A stretch of 64,000 bases of DNA from Vogesella fluminis (GCF_014652335.1 NZ_BMYP01000017.1:1-64000); one strand, 5' to 3'; counted from the first letter of the stretch, positions 6,773 to 15,887 are shown. Notes: generated by a model from the sequence alone, not told the origin. Numbers and translations are program-made.

Positions 6773-8230
6773 GTGGTGAATATTGCAGCCCTCGAACCCA
6801 CCATCGTGTGGGAACACTTTCAGACCCTGTGTGACATTCCTCGCCCTTCCAAGCATGAAGCGGCGCTGCGCGACTATCTGAAAGGCTGGGCGGAACTGCG
6901 CGGACTGGAGACGGTGGTCGATGCGGCCGGCAACCTGATCGTGCGCAAGGCGGCGACCCCGGGCATGGAGGACCGTGTCGGCGTGGTGCTGCAGGGCCAC
7001 CTCGACATGGTGTGTCAGGCCAATACCGGTACCGTGCACGACTTCTTCAACGACCCGATCCGTCCGCTGCTGAAGGACGGCTGGCTGATCGCCGAGAACA
7101 CCACGCTAGGCGCCGACAACGGCATCGGCGTGGCGCTGGGGCTGGCGGTGCTGGCCAGCGACGACATCGCGCACGGCCCGCTGGAAGTGCTGATGACGCT
7201 GGACGAAGAGGCCGGCATGGGCGGCGCGCTGGGGCTGGAGCCGGGGCTGTTGCAGGGGCGGATGCTGATCAATATCGATACCGAGGAGTGGGGCGAGTTC
7301 TACATGGGCTGTGCCGGCGGCATCGATGTCAACGCGCGGCGCAGCTACCAGCCGCAGCCGCTGCCGGCGGACTTCGAGGTGCGCCAGCTGACGGTGGCCG
7401 GGCTGGTCGGCGGCCACTCCGGCGCCGACATCCACCTCGGTCGCGGCAATGCCAACAAGGTGCTGATCCGCCTGTTGCGCGAGCTGGAGGCGGTCACCGA
7501 CCTGCGCGTGGCCTCGTTCAATGGCGGCACCGCACGCAATGCACTGGCGCGCGAAGCCTTTGCCGTGGTCGCCTATCCGGCCGCCGATGGCGACAAGCTG
7601 GCGGCGTATCTGGACGCGTTCCAGGCGCTGATGCGCTTCGAGCTGGCCGGCGTTGACGAAGGCGTGAGTGTTGCGGCCAACCTTGCCCGTGCCGGCGAGG
7701 TGCTGGCACCGGCCGACCAGCAGGCGATCTTCAGCGCGCTGCACGCGGCACCGCACGGCGTGAAACGCATGAGCCAGCGTGTAGCCGGCGTGGTGGAAAC
7801 ATCCAACAACCTGGGGGTGATCAGCATTGCCGATGGCAAGGTGTTCACCAACCTGATGGTGCGCTCGCTGCTGGACAGCGGCTTCCGGAATCTGGCCGGC
7901 GAGATCGTTGATCTGTTCCGGCTGGCCGGTTTCGAGGTGGACACCGAGGGCGGCTACCCGGGCTGGGCGCCGAATCCGGGCTCGGCGCTGCTGGCGCTAT
8001 TCCGGCAGGTGTATCGCCAGCAGTTCGGTGCCGACTCCGGCGTGCAGGTGATTCACGCCGGGCTGGAGTGCGGCATCATCGGCGCCAAGTATCCGCAGAT
8101 GGACATGGTGTCGTTCGGCCCCAATATCCGCGGTGCGCATGCGCCGGGCGAGCGGGTGGAGGTGGCCTCGGTCGGCAAGGCGTGGCAATTGCTGCAGGCG
8201 GTGCTGGCCGCGGTGCCGGCCAGTGCCTGA
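6773..8230 (+). CDS. pepD: cytosolic non-specific dipeptidase (aminoacyl-histidine dipeptidase)
   Basis: This 485-aa M20C metallopeptidase splits dipeptides such as Xaa-His (carnosine-like) in the cytoplasm. Zinc-site segments are visible: GHLDMVCQ near residue 73, ADNGIGVALG near 115, the catalytic DEEAGMGG near 143, and HAGLECGII near the C-terminus. The start is GTG at 6773 (a second GTG follows at 6776), with AAAGGAG about 9 bases upstream. A DUS-like 15-mer is embedded in the coding sequence at 7671. The gene ends in a strong bidirectional terminator shared with the convergent GGDEF-EAL gene. Confidence 0.95.
   Translation: MVNIAALEPTIVWEHFQTLCDIPRPSKHEAALRDYLKGWAELRGLETVVDAAGNLIVRKAATPGMEDRVGVVLQGHLDMVCQANTGTVHDFFNDPIRPLLKDGWLIAENTTLGADNGIGVALGLAVLASDDIAHGPLEVLMTLDEEAGMGGALGLEPGLLQGRMLINIDTEEWGEFYMGCAGGIDVNARRSYQPQPLPADFEVRQLTVAGLVGGHSGADIHLGRGNANKVLIRLLRELEAVTDLRVASFNGGTARNALAREAFAVVAYPAADGDKLAAYLDAFQALMRFELAGVDEGVSVAANLARAGEVLAPADQQAIFSALHAAPHGVKRMSQRVAGVVETSNNLGVISIADGKVFTNLMVRSLLDSGFRNLAGEIVDLFRLAGFEVDTEGGYPGWAPNPGSALLALFRQVYRQQFGADSGVQVIHAGLECGIIGAKYPQMDMVSFGPNIRGAHAPGERVEVASVGKAWQLLQAVLAAVPASA
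7671..7685 (-). repeat. DUS-like 15-mer, exact copy inside pepD
   Basis: TTGCGGCCAACCTTG in the pepD reading frame, encoding part of SVAANLA. The residues lie in a variable-looking stretch between conserved zinc-site motifs. Confidence 0.8.
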
Positions 8231-8250
8231 GTCTGGAAGCACGCAGCATG

Positions 8251-8278
8251 AAAAAAACCCGCCGGTTGGCGGGTTTTT
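8251..8278. terminator. bidirectional intrinsic terminator, pepD / GGDEF-EAL
   Basis: AAAAACCCGCC, loop GGTT, GGCGGGTTTTT: an 11-bp stem flanked by A- and T-runs, lying between convergent genes ending at 8230 and 8297. Confidence 0.9.
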
Positions 8279-8296
8279 CATGGGCGCGGTCGCGCG

Positions 8297-10210
8297 TCAG
8301 GCGAGGTCGGTTCTGGTTTCGCGCACGCTGCTGGCGAGGTAGTGCCGGGCGTAGTCGAGGAAAGCGTCGGCGCTGAGCGGCCGCGAGTAATAGTAGCCCT
8401 GGATTTCGTTGGCACCGATTTCGAGAACCTTGCTCAGCTCGCTTTCGGTCTCGACGCCTTCGGCGACCACGGAAATGCCCAGCTGGTGCGACAGGCCGGT
8501 AATGGCCTGCACGAACAGCGGCAGCCGTTTGTCACGGTCCAGATGCCGGATGAAGGACTTGTCGATCTTGAGCTTGTCGAAACTGAGGTCCTTCAGGTAG
8601 GAGAACGACGACCAGCCGGTGCCGAAATCGTCCAGTGTGATGCGGATCTGCTTTTCCCGCAGCTGGCTGAATATCTTGCGGCTGAGCTGCACGTCTTCCA
8701 GCGCGATGTTTTCCGTCAGCTCCAGGATCAGCTGGCTGGCAGGCAGCGGGCCATCCTGCAGCCAGTTACAGACATGGTTGGCCAGGTGATGGTTGAAGAT
8801 CGAGCTGCTGAGGTTGATCGAGAGGTGAAGGTGGCGCAGGGTATCGGCCGGGAAGCGGGCGATGTCATGCTGCATGCGGTGGAACAGCCACTCGCTCAGC
8901 TTTTCGCCCAGCCCGTTTTCCTCGGCAATCTCGATGATGTCCGGCGGGTCGATGAAGTTCAGCTCGGGGTGGTTCCAGCGGATGAGCAGCTCGGCACCTA
9001 GTCGCTGTGGCTGGCTGATGTCGATGATCGGCTGGTAGCACAGGTAAAGCTCGCTATTGTGCGGCTCGGCCAGCAATTCCTGCAGCCGGCCGGCCAGCAG
9101 CCGCTTGCGTTGGTAATGATCGAGCATGAAGCGGTTGAACACCTGATAACGCAGCTGCTTGTCCTGCTTGGCACTCAGTAGCGCCAGGTCGGCAAACAGC
9201 ACCATGTCCGCTACCGAGCCGGCATGCTCCGGGTACTGGCTGATGCCCATGTTCAGTTTCACGCGGTGGGCCGGGTCTTCGCTGTGCAGCAGCCATTCAA
9301 GCTGGTTGTAGATCTTGCGGGAATAGGTGAACCAGTTGCTGTAGCCGGACATGCTGCCGAACATCACCAGTGCGAATTCATCGCTGCCGATGCGTGCCAG
9401 ATAGATTTCGCTGTTCTGGTGCTGCCGCAGCAGGTTGGCAATCAGGGTCAGCAGCTGGTCGCCGGCGGCGTGGCCGAAGCTGTCGTTGACTTCCTTGAAG
9501 CGGCTGAGATCGATCAGGCACAGTACGGCTTGCGTGTCCGGCTTTGCCAGCAGTGCATGCATTCTGTCGTTAAAGGCGGCCCGGTTCGGCAGGCCGGTCA
9601 GCGGATCATTCCAGGCCAGAAAGTGCTGACGCTTGGCCTCGTAGAACAGGGTAGTCAGCATCGCCAATCCAACCAGGAGCAGGATGCCGAGGGCGATCAG
9701 GTTTTGGGTTTTGGATTGTTGCAGCAGCTGGCTTTCCTGCATGGCACCGGGGCCGGTAAAGTTTTGTACCGTGAGATCGTGTAGTAGGGGCATTTGCCGG
9801 CTCAGCTCGCGGCTCATCGCCTGCAGCGCCGGGTCGTTTTCTTTGGGGCTGGAGATGCTGCTTTCGTATTTCTGGAGAGTGGCAAAAATATTGCGGGTAA
9901 TCTGCTCGGCACCGAAGCGGTTGCGGATTGCCCGGGTTTCTTCTGCCTGGGTGAAGGTATCCAGCCGGTTCCAGGCAATGTCGTAGCTCAGGTTCAGGTC
10001 ATCCGCAGTGGTGCTGCCGCTCCGATACAGGACAAGCTGCTGTTCGAAATTACGCAGCTCGATTTCCAGCTGCGCCAGGGACCATGCCGATAATTGTGCC
10101 TGGCCGGTGACGAAGCGGAATGCCTGGTCATAGCGCCACGTCGACCAGGCTGTCACCGCGACGAAGGTGAACATGATCGTGGCCAGAAACAGAAACTTGA
10201 TCCTACCCAT
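8297..10210 (-). CDS. membrane GGDEF-EAL cyclic di-GMP protein
   Basis: The 637-aa inner-membrane protein has TM1 (about 4-24), a helical periplasmic sensor domain (about 25-168), TM2 (about 170-192), a GGDEF domain (about 200-365, signature GSDEF at 275-279) and an EAL domain to the end. The EAL active site looks intact: ELLIRW in place of EALLRW, SINLSSS, LELTEN, LDDFGTGWSSF, LKIDKSF, VVAEGVET and the final Q in EIQGYYYSRP. Phosphodiesterase activity is thus likely; the cyclase half is uncertain. Start MGRIKF at 10210 follows the upstream gene's stop by 5 bases, so the pair is an operon with a periplasmic SUOX-fold partner. Confidence 0.9.
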   Translation of the reverse strand: MGRIKFLFLATIMFTFVAVTAWSTWRYDQAFRFVTGQAQLSAWSLAQLEIELRNFEQQLVLYRSGSTTADDLNLSYDIAWNRLDTFTQAEETRAIRNRFGAEQITRNIFATLQKYESSISSPKENDPALQAMSRELSRQMPLLHDLTVQNFTGPGAMQESQLLQQSKTQNLIALGILLLVGLAMLTTLFYEAKRQHFLAWNDPLTGLPNRAAFNDRMHALLAKPDTQAVLCLIDLSRFKEVNDSFGHAAGDQLLTLIANLLRQHQNSEIYLARIGSDEFALVMFGSMSGYSNWFTYSRKIYNQLEWLLHSEDPAHRVKLNMGISQYPEHAGSVADMVLFADLALLSAKQDKQLRYQVFNRFMLDHYQRKRLLAGRLQELLAEPHNSELYLCYQPIIDISQPQRLGAELLIRWNHPELNFIDPPDIIEIAEENGLGEKLSEWLFHRMQHDIARFPADTLRHLHLSINLSSSIFNHHLANHVCNWLQDGPLPASQLILELTENIALEDVQLSRKIFSQLREKQIRITLDDFGTGWSSFSYLKDLSFDKLKIDKSFIRHLDRDKRLPLFVQAITGLSHQLGISVVAEGVETESELSKVLEIGANEIQGYYYSRPLSADAFLDYARHYLASSVRETRTDLA

Positions 10211-10215
10211 TTTGC

Positions 10216-10701
10216 TTATCCGGCTTCGACGGAGTGTACTTGCCATACCATATAGCTATGGTATTGCTCCTTGTTGATCTCGGGATGTTCGCTCAGCGGA
10301 AGCATCAGCCAGACCGGGCCCTTGTTGCGGATGGTCAGTGCCTTGCCGTCGGCATGGGTGGCCAGAATGGCCTTGTACTTGTCGATTTCGGCGACCGGCA
10401 CCTGGGCCCAATAGTCATTGAGTGCCCGGATTTTGACCGAACTGCTGGTGATCTGCAGTTTTTTCAGCAGCATGGCCAGCGATACGCCCTGATAGCGGCT
10501 TTTGGCCTTGGTCCAGGGCGTCTGGGTAATGATTTCGGACTGGGGCAGGGCGGCCAGGTCTTTCAGTGTGAAGCTTTGTTCGTTTTTACCCTGGCAGCAG
10601 CCGGCGCCCTTGATGGTCAGGATGACCTTGTCGGCGCTGAAGGCAGGCAGGGCGCAGCCCAACAGCAGGGATGCGGCGATGAGGGTGCGGGGCATTTTCA
10701 T
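10216..10701 (-). CDS. periplasmic SUOX-fold (oxidoreductase molybdopterin-binding-like) protein
   Basis: This 161-aa protein starts with a clear signal peptide (MKMPRTLIAASLLLGCALPA, cleaved after FSA) and carries a single domain resembling the sulfite-oxidase/YedY cofactor-binding fold: FTLKDLAALPQSEI, YQGVSLAMLLKKL, VKIRALNDYWAQVP, and a C-terminal PVWLMLPLS. The catalytic cysteine that ligates molybdenum in true enzymes is not evident, though an unusual CC pair sits just after the signal peptide. It is coupled to the GGDEF-EAL gene, suggesting a periplasmic ligand-binding partner that feeds its sensor domain. That role is an inference. Confidence 0.75.
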   Translation of the reverse strand: MKMPRTLIAASLLLGCALPAFSADKVILTIKGAGCCQGKNEQSFTLKDLAALPQSEIITQTPWTKAKSRYQGVSLAMLLKKLQITSSSVKIRALNDYWAQVPVAEIDKYKAILATHADGKALTIRNKGPVWLMLPLSEHPEINKEQYHSYMVWQVHSVEAG

Positions 10702-10811
10702 GTGTGGCTCCTTGGTGGTCGGTCGGGCGGCGGTGTGGGGATCGGTGGAATTTTATGCAGGGTAATCCACTACCAATATGCAATACGCTGTCGTATATGA
10801 CAACCTGCCGG

Positions 10812-10845
10812 CAGGCGCCGCCCTGTCGTGTTCGGGTGGCGCCTG
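10812..10845. terminator. long hairpin between MCP and SUOX-fold genes
   Basis: CAGGCGCCGCCC and GGGTGGCGCCTG form a near-perfect 12-bp stem with a 10-base loop, about 15 bases beyond the MCP stop (10861, minus strand). There is no T-run; it is probably a transcript end or stabiliser. Confidence 0.45.
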
Positions 10846-10860
10846 TTGTGCGGGCGTTGT

Positions 10861-12495
10861 TCAGCCCTTGGCAGTGTGGAAACGGCTGAAGCTTTGCCGG
10901 ATGTCCTCGGTCAGCTCGCTCATGCGCGCGGCGGCGGAGACGGCCTCGTCGGCAGCTTCGCGGTTGCGCTGGGCGATGGCGGTGATGCGCTGCACTTCGC
11001 GTGACACCTGCTCGCCGGAGCGGGCCTGATCGGACAGCGAGCTGGCGATCGACAGCACGCTCTGGCCGACGGTCTCGGTGCCGCTCTGGATCGCGACGAT
11101 CGATTCGCCGGCGCGCTGGCCCTGTGCCGCGCTGGTGTGGGCGCGTTCCACCGACTGGTTCATCGCTTCCACCGCCTGTTGCGAGCTGATGCGGATGGCG
11201 CCGATCATCTCGGCGATTTCGCCGGTGGCCTTGGTGGTGCGTTCGGCCAGTTTGCGCACTTCGTCGGCAACCACGGCAAAGCCGCGGCCCTGCTCGCCGG
11301 CGCGGGCAGCCTCGATGGCGGCGTTCAGCGCCAGCAGGTTGGTCTGGTCGGCAACGTCGCGGATCACCGACACGATGTTGTCGATGGTCTGCGACTGGCG
11401 GCCCAGCTCGTGAATGCTGCCGGCAGTGGACTTGATCAGGGTGCTGATGGCGTCCATTTCGCGTACCGCGCCCTGGATCACTTCCACGCCCTGGCGGGCA
11501 TCGCCGCTGGCGGTGCGGGCCACGTTTTCGGCGCTGTCGGCACGGTGGTGCAGTTCCTGTACGCCGACGGCCATCTGCTGGATCACACTGGCCATCTCGT
11601 CGGCGGCGCGGTTCTGTTCTTCGGAGCGGCTGACCAGCCGCTGCATGGTGTTGCGCAGCTCGTCCGAGGCGGTGCCGCTTTCCTGCACGCTACGCTCGAC
11701 GGTGCGCAGGGCATCGTTCAGTTCGTGGGTCATGCGCGACAGGTTGTACAGCAGTGAGCTGTTGTCGCCTTTGCCGATCTTGACGCTGACGCCGAGGTTG
11801 CCGTGCGCGATCTCCTTCATCACTTCGGCCGCGTAGTCCGGTTCGCCGCCGATCTGGCGCGTCAGCGAGCGGGCGATCAGCAGCGCCACCATGATGCTGG
11901 CGCCGACGCTGGCAAGAATGGCGATGATGGCTGCCAGCATGGTTTCTTGCAGGGTGCTGGTGGTGGAGGATTTCTGCTCTTCCATTACCTGGGTATGGTA
12001 GGCGATCAGCTTGTCCAGCTGGATGCTGAGCAGACGTTCCTGCGGTTCCAGCTTTTCCGAGACGATGATCGAGGCGTCCCATTTCTGGCGCACAATCATG
12101 GGCAGCAGCTTGTCGACCAGGACGTTGAATTCCTTCATCGACTTGTCGATCTTGCCGACCAGCTCGACCTCTTTCGGGTCCTTGGCCAGCGTCTGCATTT
12201 CCTTGAATTCCAGCTGCGCCTTGGCTGCCGATTTCTTCAGGATGTCGAGCTTTTCCTCAACCAGCTTGTCGTCGCTTTCCAGCAGGATGGTGCGCGCCGC
12301 GTTGGTCACCGACAGCAATGCCGCGCTGAGTGAGCGGGAGTTCTGGATTACCGGGATGCGGTATTCCACCAGTTCCGAGACCCGTTCCTGAATACCGCCG
12401 AGGCGGAACAGGGTAAAGGCCGAGCCCAGTACCAGTAGCGTGATGACGGCGCCAAAGCCCAGCGCCAGGCGCTGGGCCAGTTTCAGTTTCCCCAT
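10861..12495 (-). CDS. methyl-accepting chemotaxis protein
   Basis: This 544-aa chemoreceptor has TM1 (about 10-30), a 4HB_MCP-type helical periplasmic ligand domain, TM2 (about 190-212), a HAMP segment beginning [20 protein letters not shown], and a cytoplasmic signalling hairpin with the strictly conserved tip [20 protein letters not shown] and [16 protein letters not shown]. The start at MGKLKLAQR has AAGGA upstream and gives a normal N-terminus. It would signal to CheA/CheW, which are not in this window. No sigma-28 promoter of the kind seen before flgP was found upstream. Confidence 0.95.
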   Translation of the reverse strand: MGKLKLAQRLALGFGAVITLLVLGSAFTLFRLGGIQERVSELVEYRIPVIQNSRSLSAALLSVTNAARTILLESDDKLVEEKLDILKKSAAKAQLEFKEMQTLAKDPKEVELVGKIDKSMKEFNVLVDKLLPMIVRQKWDASIIVSEKLEPQERLLSIQLDKLIAYHTQVMEEQKSSTTSTLQETMLAAIIAILASVGASIMVALLIARSLTRQIGGEPDYAAEVMKEIAHGNLGVSVKIGKGDNSSLLYNLSRMTHELNDALRTVERSVQESGTASDELRNTMQRLVSRSEEQNRAADEMASVIQQMAVGVQELHHRADSAENVARTASGDARQGVEVIQGAVREMDAISTLIKSTAGSIHELGRQSQTIDNIVSVIRDVADQTNLLALNAAIEAARAGEQGRGFAVVADEVRKLAERTTKATGEIAEMIGAIRISSQQAVEAMNQSVERAHTSAAQGQRAGESIVAIQSGTETVGQSVLSIASSLSDQARSGEQVSREVQRITAIAQRNREAADEAVSAAARMSELTEDIRQSFSRFHTAKG

Positions 12496-12641
12496 GATTT
12501 TGTCCTTGCAGAGTTTTTGTAGATTAGGGTCGGATGCGCGGCGCATACGGTGTGTGCCGCATTGTGATGTGGTCGATATTAAATGTAGTCGTGATTCTTT
12601 AGAATCCCTAGCGTAATAATCGCCACCTTGTGCAGGGACTT

Positions 12642-12657
12642 TACGGGGATCCCCGTA
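12642..12657. other. 16-base perfect palindrome in the MCP-nudC gap
   Basis: TACGGGGATCCCCGTA is a perfect palindrome followed on the plus strand by TTTTT. No plus-strand gene ends here, so it is more likely an operator or cruciform near the MCP promoter than a terminator. Confidence 0.35.
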
Positions 12658-12680
12658 TTTTTGTCACGCTCCGCCTTGCC

Positions 12681-12704
12681 GTTGCGGCCAACGTTGGCCG
12701 CAAC
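12681..12704. repeat. 24-base palindromic variant of the DUS-like motif
   Basis: GTTGCGGCCAAC and GTTGGCCGCAAC meet without a loop, so each strand carries a 14/15 match to the repeat. It is placed just downstream of nudC (minus strand) and could also end its transcript. Confidence 0.7.
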
Positions 12705-12730
12705 ATGTGGTGGTCTTGCCGCAACCCGGC

Positions 12731-13519
12731 TCAGTGCTCGCGGCGGCGCAGTTGCTCGACGGCATGCTTGATCAGCCAGTGGGCGATGGAGTGCCCGGCC
12801 GGGGTTGGCGGCAGGTGGTCGATGTCGAACCAGTCGGCGGCTTCGATCTCGCCCGGCTGCGGCGTGATCTCGCCGGCGGCGTATTCGGCGGTGAAGGCCA
12901 GCATCAGCGAGTGTGGGAACGGCCAGGATTGCGAGCCGACATAGTGCAGCTGCCGGATACGGATGCCGACCTCTTCTGCCGTTTCGCGCTCGACGCAGGC
13001 TTCCAGCGTTTCGCCTGGCTCGACGAAGCCGGCGAGGGCGCTGTACAGGCCGGGGCTGAAGTGCGGGCCGCGGGCGAGCAGGATTTCGCGGCCGCGGGTG
13101 ACCGCTACCATCATCGCCGGCGACAGGCGCGGGTAGTACAGCTCGCCGCAGGACGGGCAGCCGCGGCCGTGATCGTGCTGGTGCGCTTGCAGCGGCTGGG
13201 CGCAGGCGCCGCAAAAGCGGTGGCTGTGCTCGAAGCGCCGCAACTGCGCGGCGCGGGCCAGCAGCGGCACCGCGTCGGCAGGGAGGCCTTGCAGCGCCTG
13301 GCGCAGGGTGTGGGCCTGCCACTGTGGCGCTGCCGTGCCGATCAGCTCGGCGCTGAACAGGTTGAACTGGCCGTTGTGGCCGATGAAGTGCGGATTGCTG
13401 CTGTGTGCCGGGCGTTGTGCGGGGAAGGCGCCGGCATCGAGCCACACCTGCTGGCCGTCAAACAGGCACCAGCGGGTAGGCAGGGCAGGGTTGGCGGCGG
13501 CGGGCAAATGGAGTGTCAT
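12731..13519 (-). CDS. nudC: NAD-capped RNA hydrolase / NADH pyrophosphatase
   Basis: The 262-aa NudC hydrolyses NAD(H) and removes NAD caps from RNA. A zinc ribbon uses Cys103, Cys106, Cys121 and Cys124. The Nudix box runs from Gly164 (GFVEPGETLEACVERETAEE, then VG) with the catalytic RETAEE at 178-183. The NudC-specific SQSWPFPHSLM follows at about 196-206. It appears monocistronic, with the palindromic DUS-like variant at its 3' end. Confidence 0.96.
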   Translation of the reverse strand: MTLHLPAAANPALPTRWCLFDGQQVWLDAGAFPAQRPAHSSNPHFIGHNGQFNLFSAELIGTAAPQWQAHTLRQALQGLPADAVPLLARAAQLRRFEHSHRFCGACAQPLQAHQHDHGRGCPSCGELYYPRLSPAMMVAVTRGREILLARGPHFSPGLYSALAGFVEPGETLEACVERETAEEVGIRIRQLHYVGSQSWPFPHSLMLAFTAEYAAGEITPQPGEIEAADWFDIDHLPPTPAGHSIAHWLIKHAVEQLRRREH

Positions 13520-13591
13520 GGCGGGTGGCTGAGAATGGATATGTCGATTCTATGCTGTTGCCACGCCTTGCGAAACGGTGATGCACAATTT

Positions 13592-14362
13592 TCAGGCGGC
13601 TAACTGTGGTGTTGCCGTCATCGGGTAAGGGTGACCGGACGGGCCGGAAAATTGCAGCGGGCCGGCATGGCGAGATACGGTCATGTGCGACTGCAGTTGT
13701 GCCGGGGTGCCTTGTGCCAGTAAACGGGCGCCGGCCAGCAGGATCAGCCACTGGGCATGGCCGGTGGCGGGGCTGTGCCGGGGTAGGGTGCACACGATGG
13801 TGCGCCCGGTGGGTGCCAGCCGTGCCAGTCGCTGCATCACCAGTTGCTGTTGCTGGGCGGTGAGGTGTTCTGTCCACTGGTCCAGCAATAATAGTGGTGC
13901 CGGCTGTGCCAGGGTCCGGGCGAGGCGCGCCAGTTGTTGTTCTCCGGCATTCAGACTGGCCAGCCGCTGTCCGGCCCTGTTCTCCAGCGCCACCAGTCGC
14001 AAGGCCAGGGTGGCAGTGCCACGGTTTATGGCGGATGGGCGCTGCAGCCAGTTCGATGCCGGCATGGTGCCTTGCAGCACATAGTCAAACAGCCGTTGTC
14101 GCGGATTGCCGGCGGCAGGTGCCAGCCCGGCAAGGCGTGTGTCGTGGCAGCCTGCCCGGGGGAGCGCCTGGCCAAACAGGGTGCCTTGCTGCCGACCGTG
14201 CATGCCGGCCAGCGTCTGCAGCAGCAGGCTGTGTTCGGGAGCGTGGGCTGCCGAGACGACGGTGATGCGATTGGCCGGGATTTGCAGTTGCTGGCAATCA
14301 AGCAGGCTGTGATTGCCGTTGTGAACGTGCAGTCGCTCAATCTGGTAGGCAAGATCTGGCAT
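13592..14362 (-). CDS. degenerate ABC-transporter ATPase-like protein under a Fur-type promoter
   Basis: The 256-aa protein has the layout of an iron-siderophore or haem ABC ATPase (FecE/HmuV type) but damaged nucleotide motifs. The Walker A position (about residues 36-43) reads SAAHAPEH, with no GxxGxGK[ST] glycines and no lysine. The signature is LNAGEQQLARLARTLAQ instead of LSGGE, and Walker B LLLLDQ lacks the catalytic Glu. It has no adjacent permease or binding protein. The start MPDLAYQIE has GGGAG upstream. A consensus-like promoter with a Fur box sits about 125 bases upstream. It could be a regulator or an inactive partner subunit; ATP hydrolysis is unlikely. Confidence 0.65.
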   Translation of the reverse strand: MPDLAYQIERLHVHNGNHSLLDCQQLQIPANRITVVSAAHAPEHSLLLQTLAGMHGRQQGTLFGQALPRAGCHDTRLAGLAPAAGNPRQRLFDYVLQGTMPASNWLQRPSAINRGTATLALRLVALENRAGQRLASLNAGEQQLARLARTLAQPAPLLLLDQWTEHLTAQQQQLVMQRLARLAPTGRTIVCTLPRHSPATGHAQWLILLAGARLLAQGTPAQLQSHMTVSRHAGPLQFSGPSGHPYPMTATPQLAA

Positions 14363-14486
14363 TGGCTGGACTCCCTCGGTAATTGGCGGATCGGTGGCTG
14401 GGGGCGTTATTGCATGCAATGGCCGTGCGGGCTGGCGGCCAGCGTGCTTGTGGCGGCATGGCTGGATGCCTGCAGGCAATACTTTA

Positions 14487-14515
14487 ACCATATACCAAAT
14501 GAGAATCATTATCAA
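14487..14515 (-). promoter_or_regulatory. Fur-box promoter for the degenerate ABC ATPase
   Basis: On the minus strand, -35 TTGATA (14515-14510), a 17-base spacer and -10 TATGGT (14492-14487) form a good sigma-70 promoter. The spacer carries GATAATGATTCTCATTT, matching 14 of 19 positions of the Fur consensus, so iron-loaded Fur would cover the promoter. Confidence 0.7.
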
Positions 14516-14594
14516 GACGTGACGAATTACATCGTGTCGGTGGACGGGCGTGGGGTGGTGGCGGGCGCGGTGGTGGCCGCGCCCCGGGCGATGC

Positions 14595-15623
14595 TCAGGC
14601 AGGCAGGTGATCGCGGGTGGTGCGAGCTTCGCTCAGAAGGCGCTGGAACAGTTCGTTGACGGTGGGAATGTCGTCGAGCAGGCCTTGTACCTGGCCGATC
14701 AGTTGCACTCCGCGCTGATGGTTGCCATCCTCGATCGCCAGCCGGATTGATTCGGTGGCCGCGCCGAATTGTGCCAGTTGGCGAAGGTTTTGCGGCTGCG
14801 TCAGCAGGCCGCCCAGTACCGTCTTGCCGAGCGGCAGTTTCATGCGGTGTGCCATGCCCAGTGCGCGCCAGCCGGCCGTCAGCAGGCTCAGTGGCTTGCG
14901 GGTCAGCTTGCGCGCGGTCGGGGTGTCCATCACCCGGCACCACAGGCCGTCAAAATTGCTGGAATAGATGGTGTCGCCGACGCCGCGTTGGCAAATCATG
15001 TCCTTGGTGATGTGGTGCACCGGGCTTTCCCGGGTCAGGGCGAGGCGGCTGCCCATGGCAATGGCGTCGGCGCCCAGTGCCAGTGCCGCAACCAGTCCCT
15101 GGCCGGTGCCGAAGCCGCCGGCAGCGATGATGGGCAGCGAGCTGACCTTGCGAATGGCCGGAATCAGCACCAGCGAGGTGACTTCACCGCCGTGGGCGGC
15201 CGCCTCGTGACCGGTGACCAGCAAGGCATCGACACCGATTTTCTCCGCGGAAATGGCGTGCTTTTCGGTGACCACGGTGGCGATGACCTTGCCGCCATAG
15301 CTTCGGGCGCGCTTGACGATCCAGTCGCCCTTGCCGAGCGAGAAGTTGATCACCGGCACCTGTTCCTGAAGCGCCACTTCGGCGTTTTCCCTGGCGCCGG
15401 GCATCATCAGGGTGCAGCCGATGCCGAACGGTTTGTCGGTCAGGCTGCGGATGCGGCGGATGGCGCTGCGTGTTTGTTCCGCAGTGAGCGGCCCGGTGGC
15501 GAGGATGCCCAGGCCGCCGGCGTTGCAGGTTGCGGCAACCAGCTCCGGGGTGGCGATGTAGCTCATGCCGGGGCAGAGCAGGGGTAGCTGGACGCCAAAG
15601 GTTTCGGTGAAGCGGGTGTGCAT
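14595..15623 (-). CDS. nitronate monooxygenase (2-nitropropane dioxygenase family)
   Basis: This 342-aa FMN-dependent TIM-barrel protein resembles nitronate monooxygenase and FabK-like enzymes, which oxidise alkyl nitronates. Visible signatures: PLLCPGMSYIATPELVAATC at the N-terminus, AGGLGILATG, VTGHEAAAHGG (with the active-site His) near residue 140, and the FMN-phosphate segment IAAGGFGTGQGLVAALALGA followed by DAIAMGSRL near 170-195. It seems to be a single-gene unit, divergent from the small membrane-protein gene. The physiological substrate, perhaps propionate-3-nitronate, is inferred from the family. Confidence 0.88.
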   Translation of the reverse strand: MHTRFTETFGVQLPLLCPGMSYIATPELVAATCNAGGLGILATGPLTAEQTRSAIRRIRSLTDKPFGIGCTLMMPGARENAEVALQEQVPVINFSLGKGDWIVKRARSYGGKVIATVVTEKHAISAEKIGVDALLVTGHEAAAHGGEVTSLVLIPAIRKVSSLPIIAAGGFGTGQGLVAALALGADAIAMGSRLALTRESPVHHITKDMICQRGVGDTIYSSNFDGLWCRVMDTPTARKLTRKPLSLLTAGWRALGMAHRMKLPLGKTVLGGLLTQPQNLRQLAQFGAATESIRLAIEDGNHQRGVQLIGQVQGLLDDIPTVNELFQRLLSEARTTRDHLPA

Positions 15624-15698
15624 GATCGGGCGGCTCCTGAGTGCGGGAATGCGCTATTCTTGACACACTTGTACGTTTTTTTCAAACGGTCGTTTGAT

Positions 15699-15875
15699 AT
15701 GTATCTGATAGTAATTGCGTGGCTGTATGTGGTGCTGATGCTGGCTGTGGTGCAGGACAGCCTGATTCGTGCGGGTATTTTGCTGTTTTTCCTCGGTTTC
15801 CTGCCGACGCTGCTTGTGTTGCGTTTGCGCCGCCGCCGTATCCGGCGCCTGAAAAACCCGGACGCCGAATTTTGA
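15699..15875 (+). CDS. small hydrophobic membrane protein, 58 aa
   Basis: The short protein begins MYLIVIAWLYVVLMLAVVQD and contains two hydrophobic helices followed by a strongly basic tail (RLRRRRIRRLKN), so it should sit in the inner membrane with the tail inside. The start at 15699 is chosen since upstream in-frame codons overlap the nitronate monooxygenase start and look non-coding. No family is recognised. It ends just before the rpsB promoter. Confidence 0.6.
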   Translation: MYLIVIAWLYVVLMLAVVQDSLIRAGILLFFLGFLPTLLVLRLRRRRIRRLKNPDAEF

Positions 15876-15887
15876 GTGGGTGACAGC

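Noticed and set aside
12496-12730. sigma-28 promoter for the MCP gene
   Set aside because: TAAA elements exist on the minus strand, but none is followed by GCCGATAA-like sequence at 15 bases.
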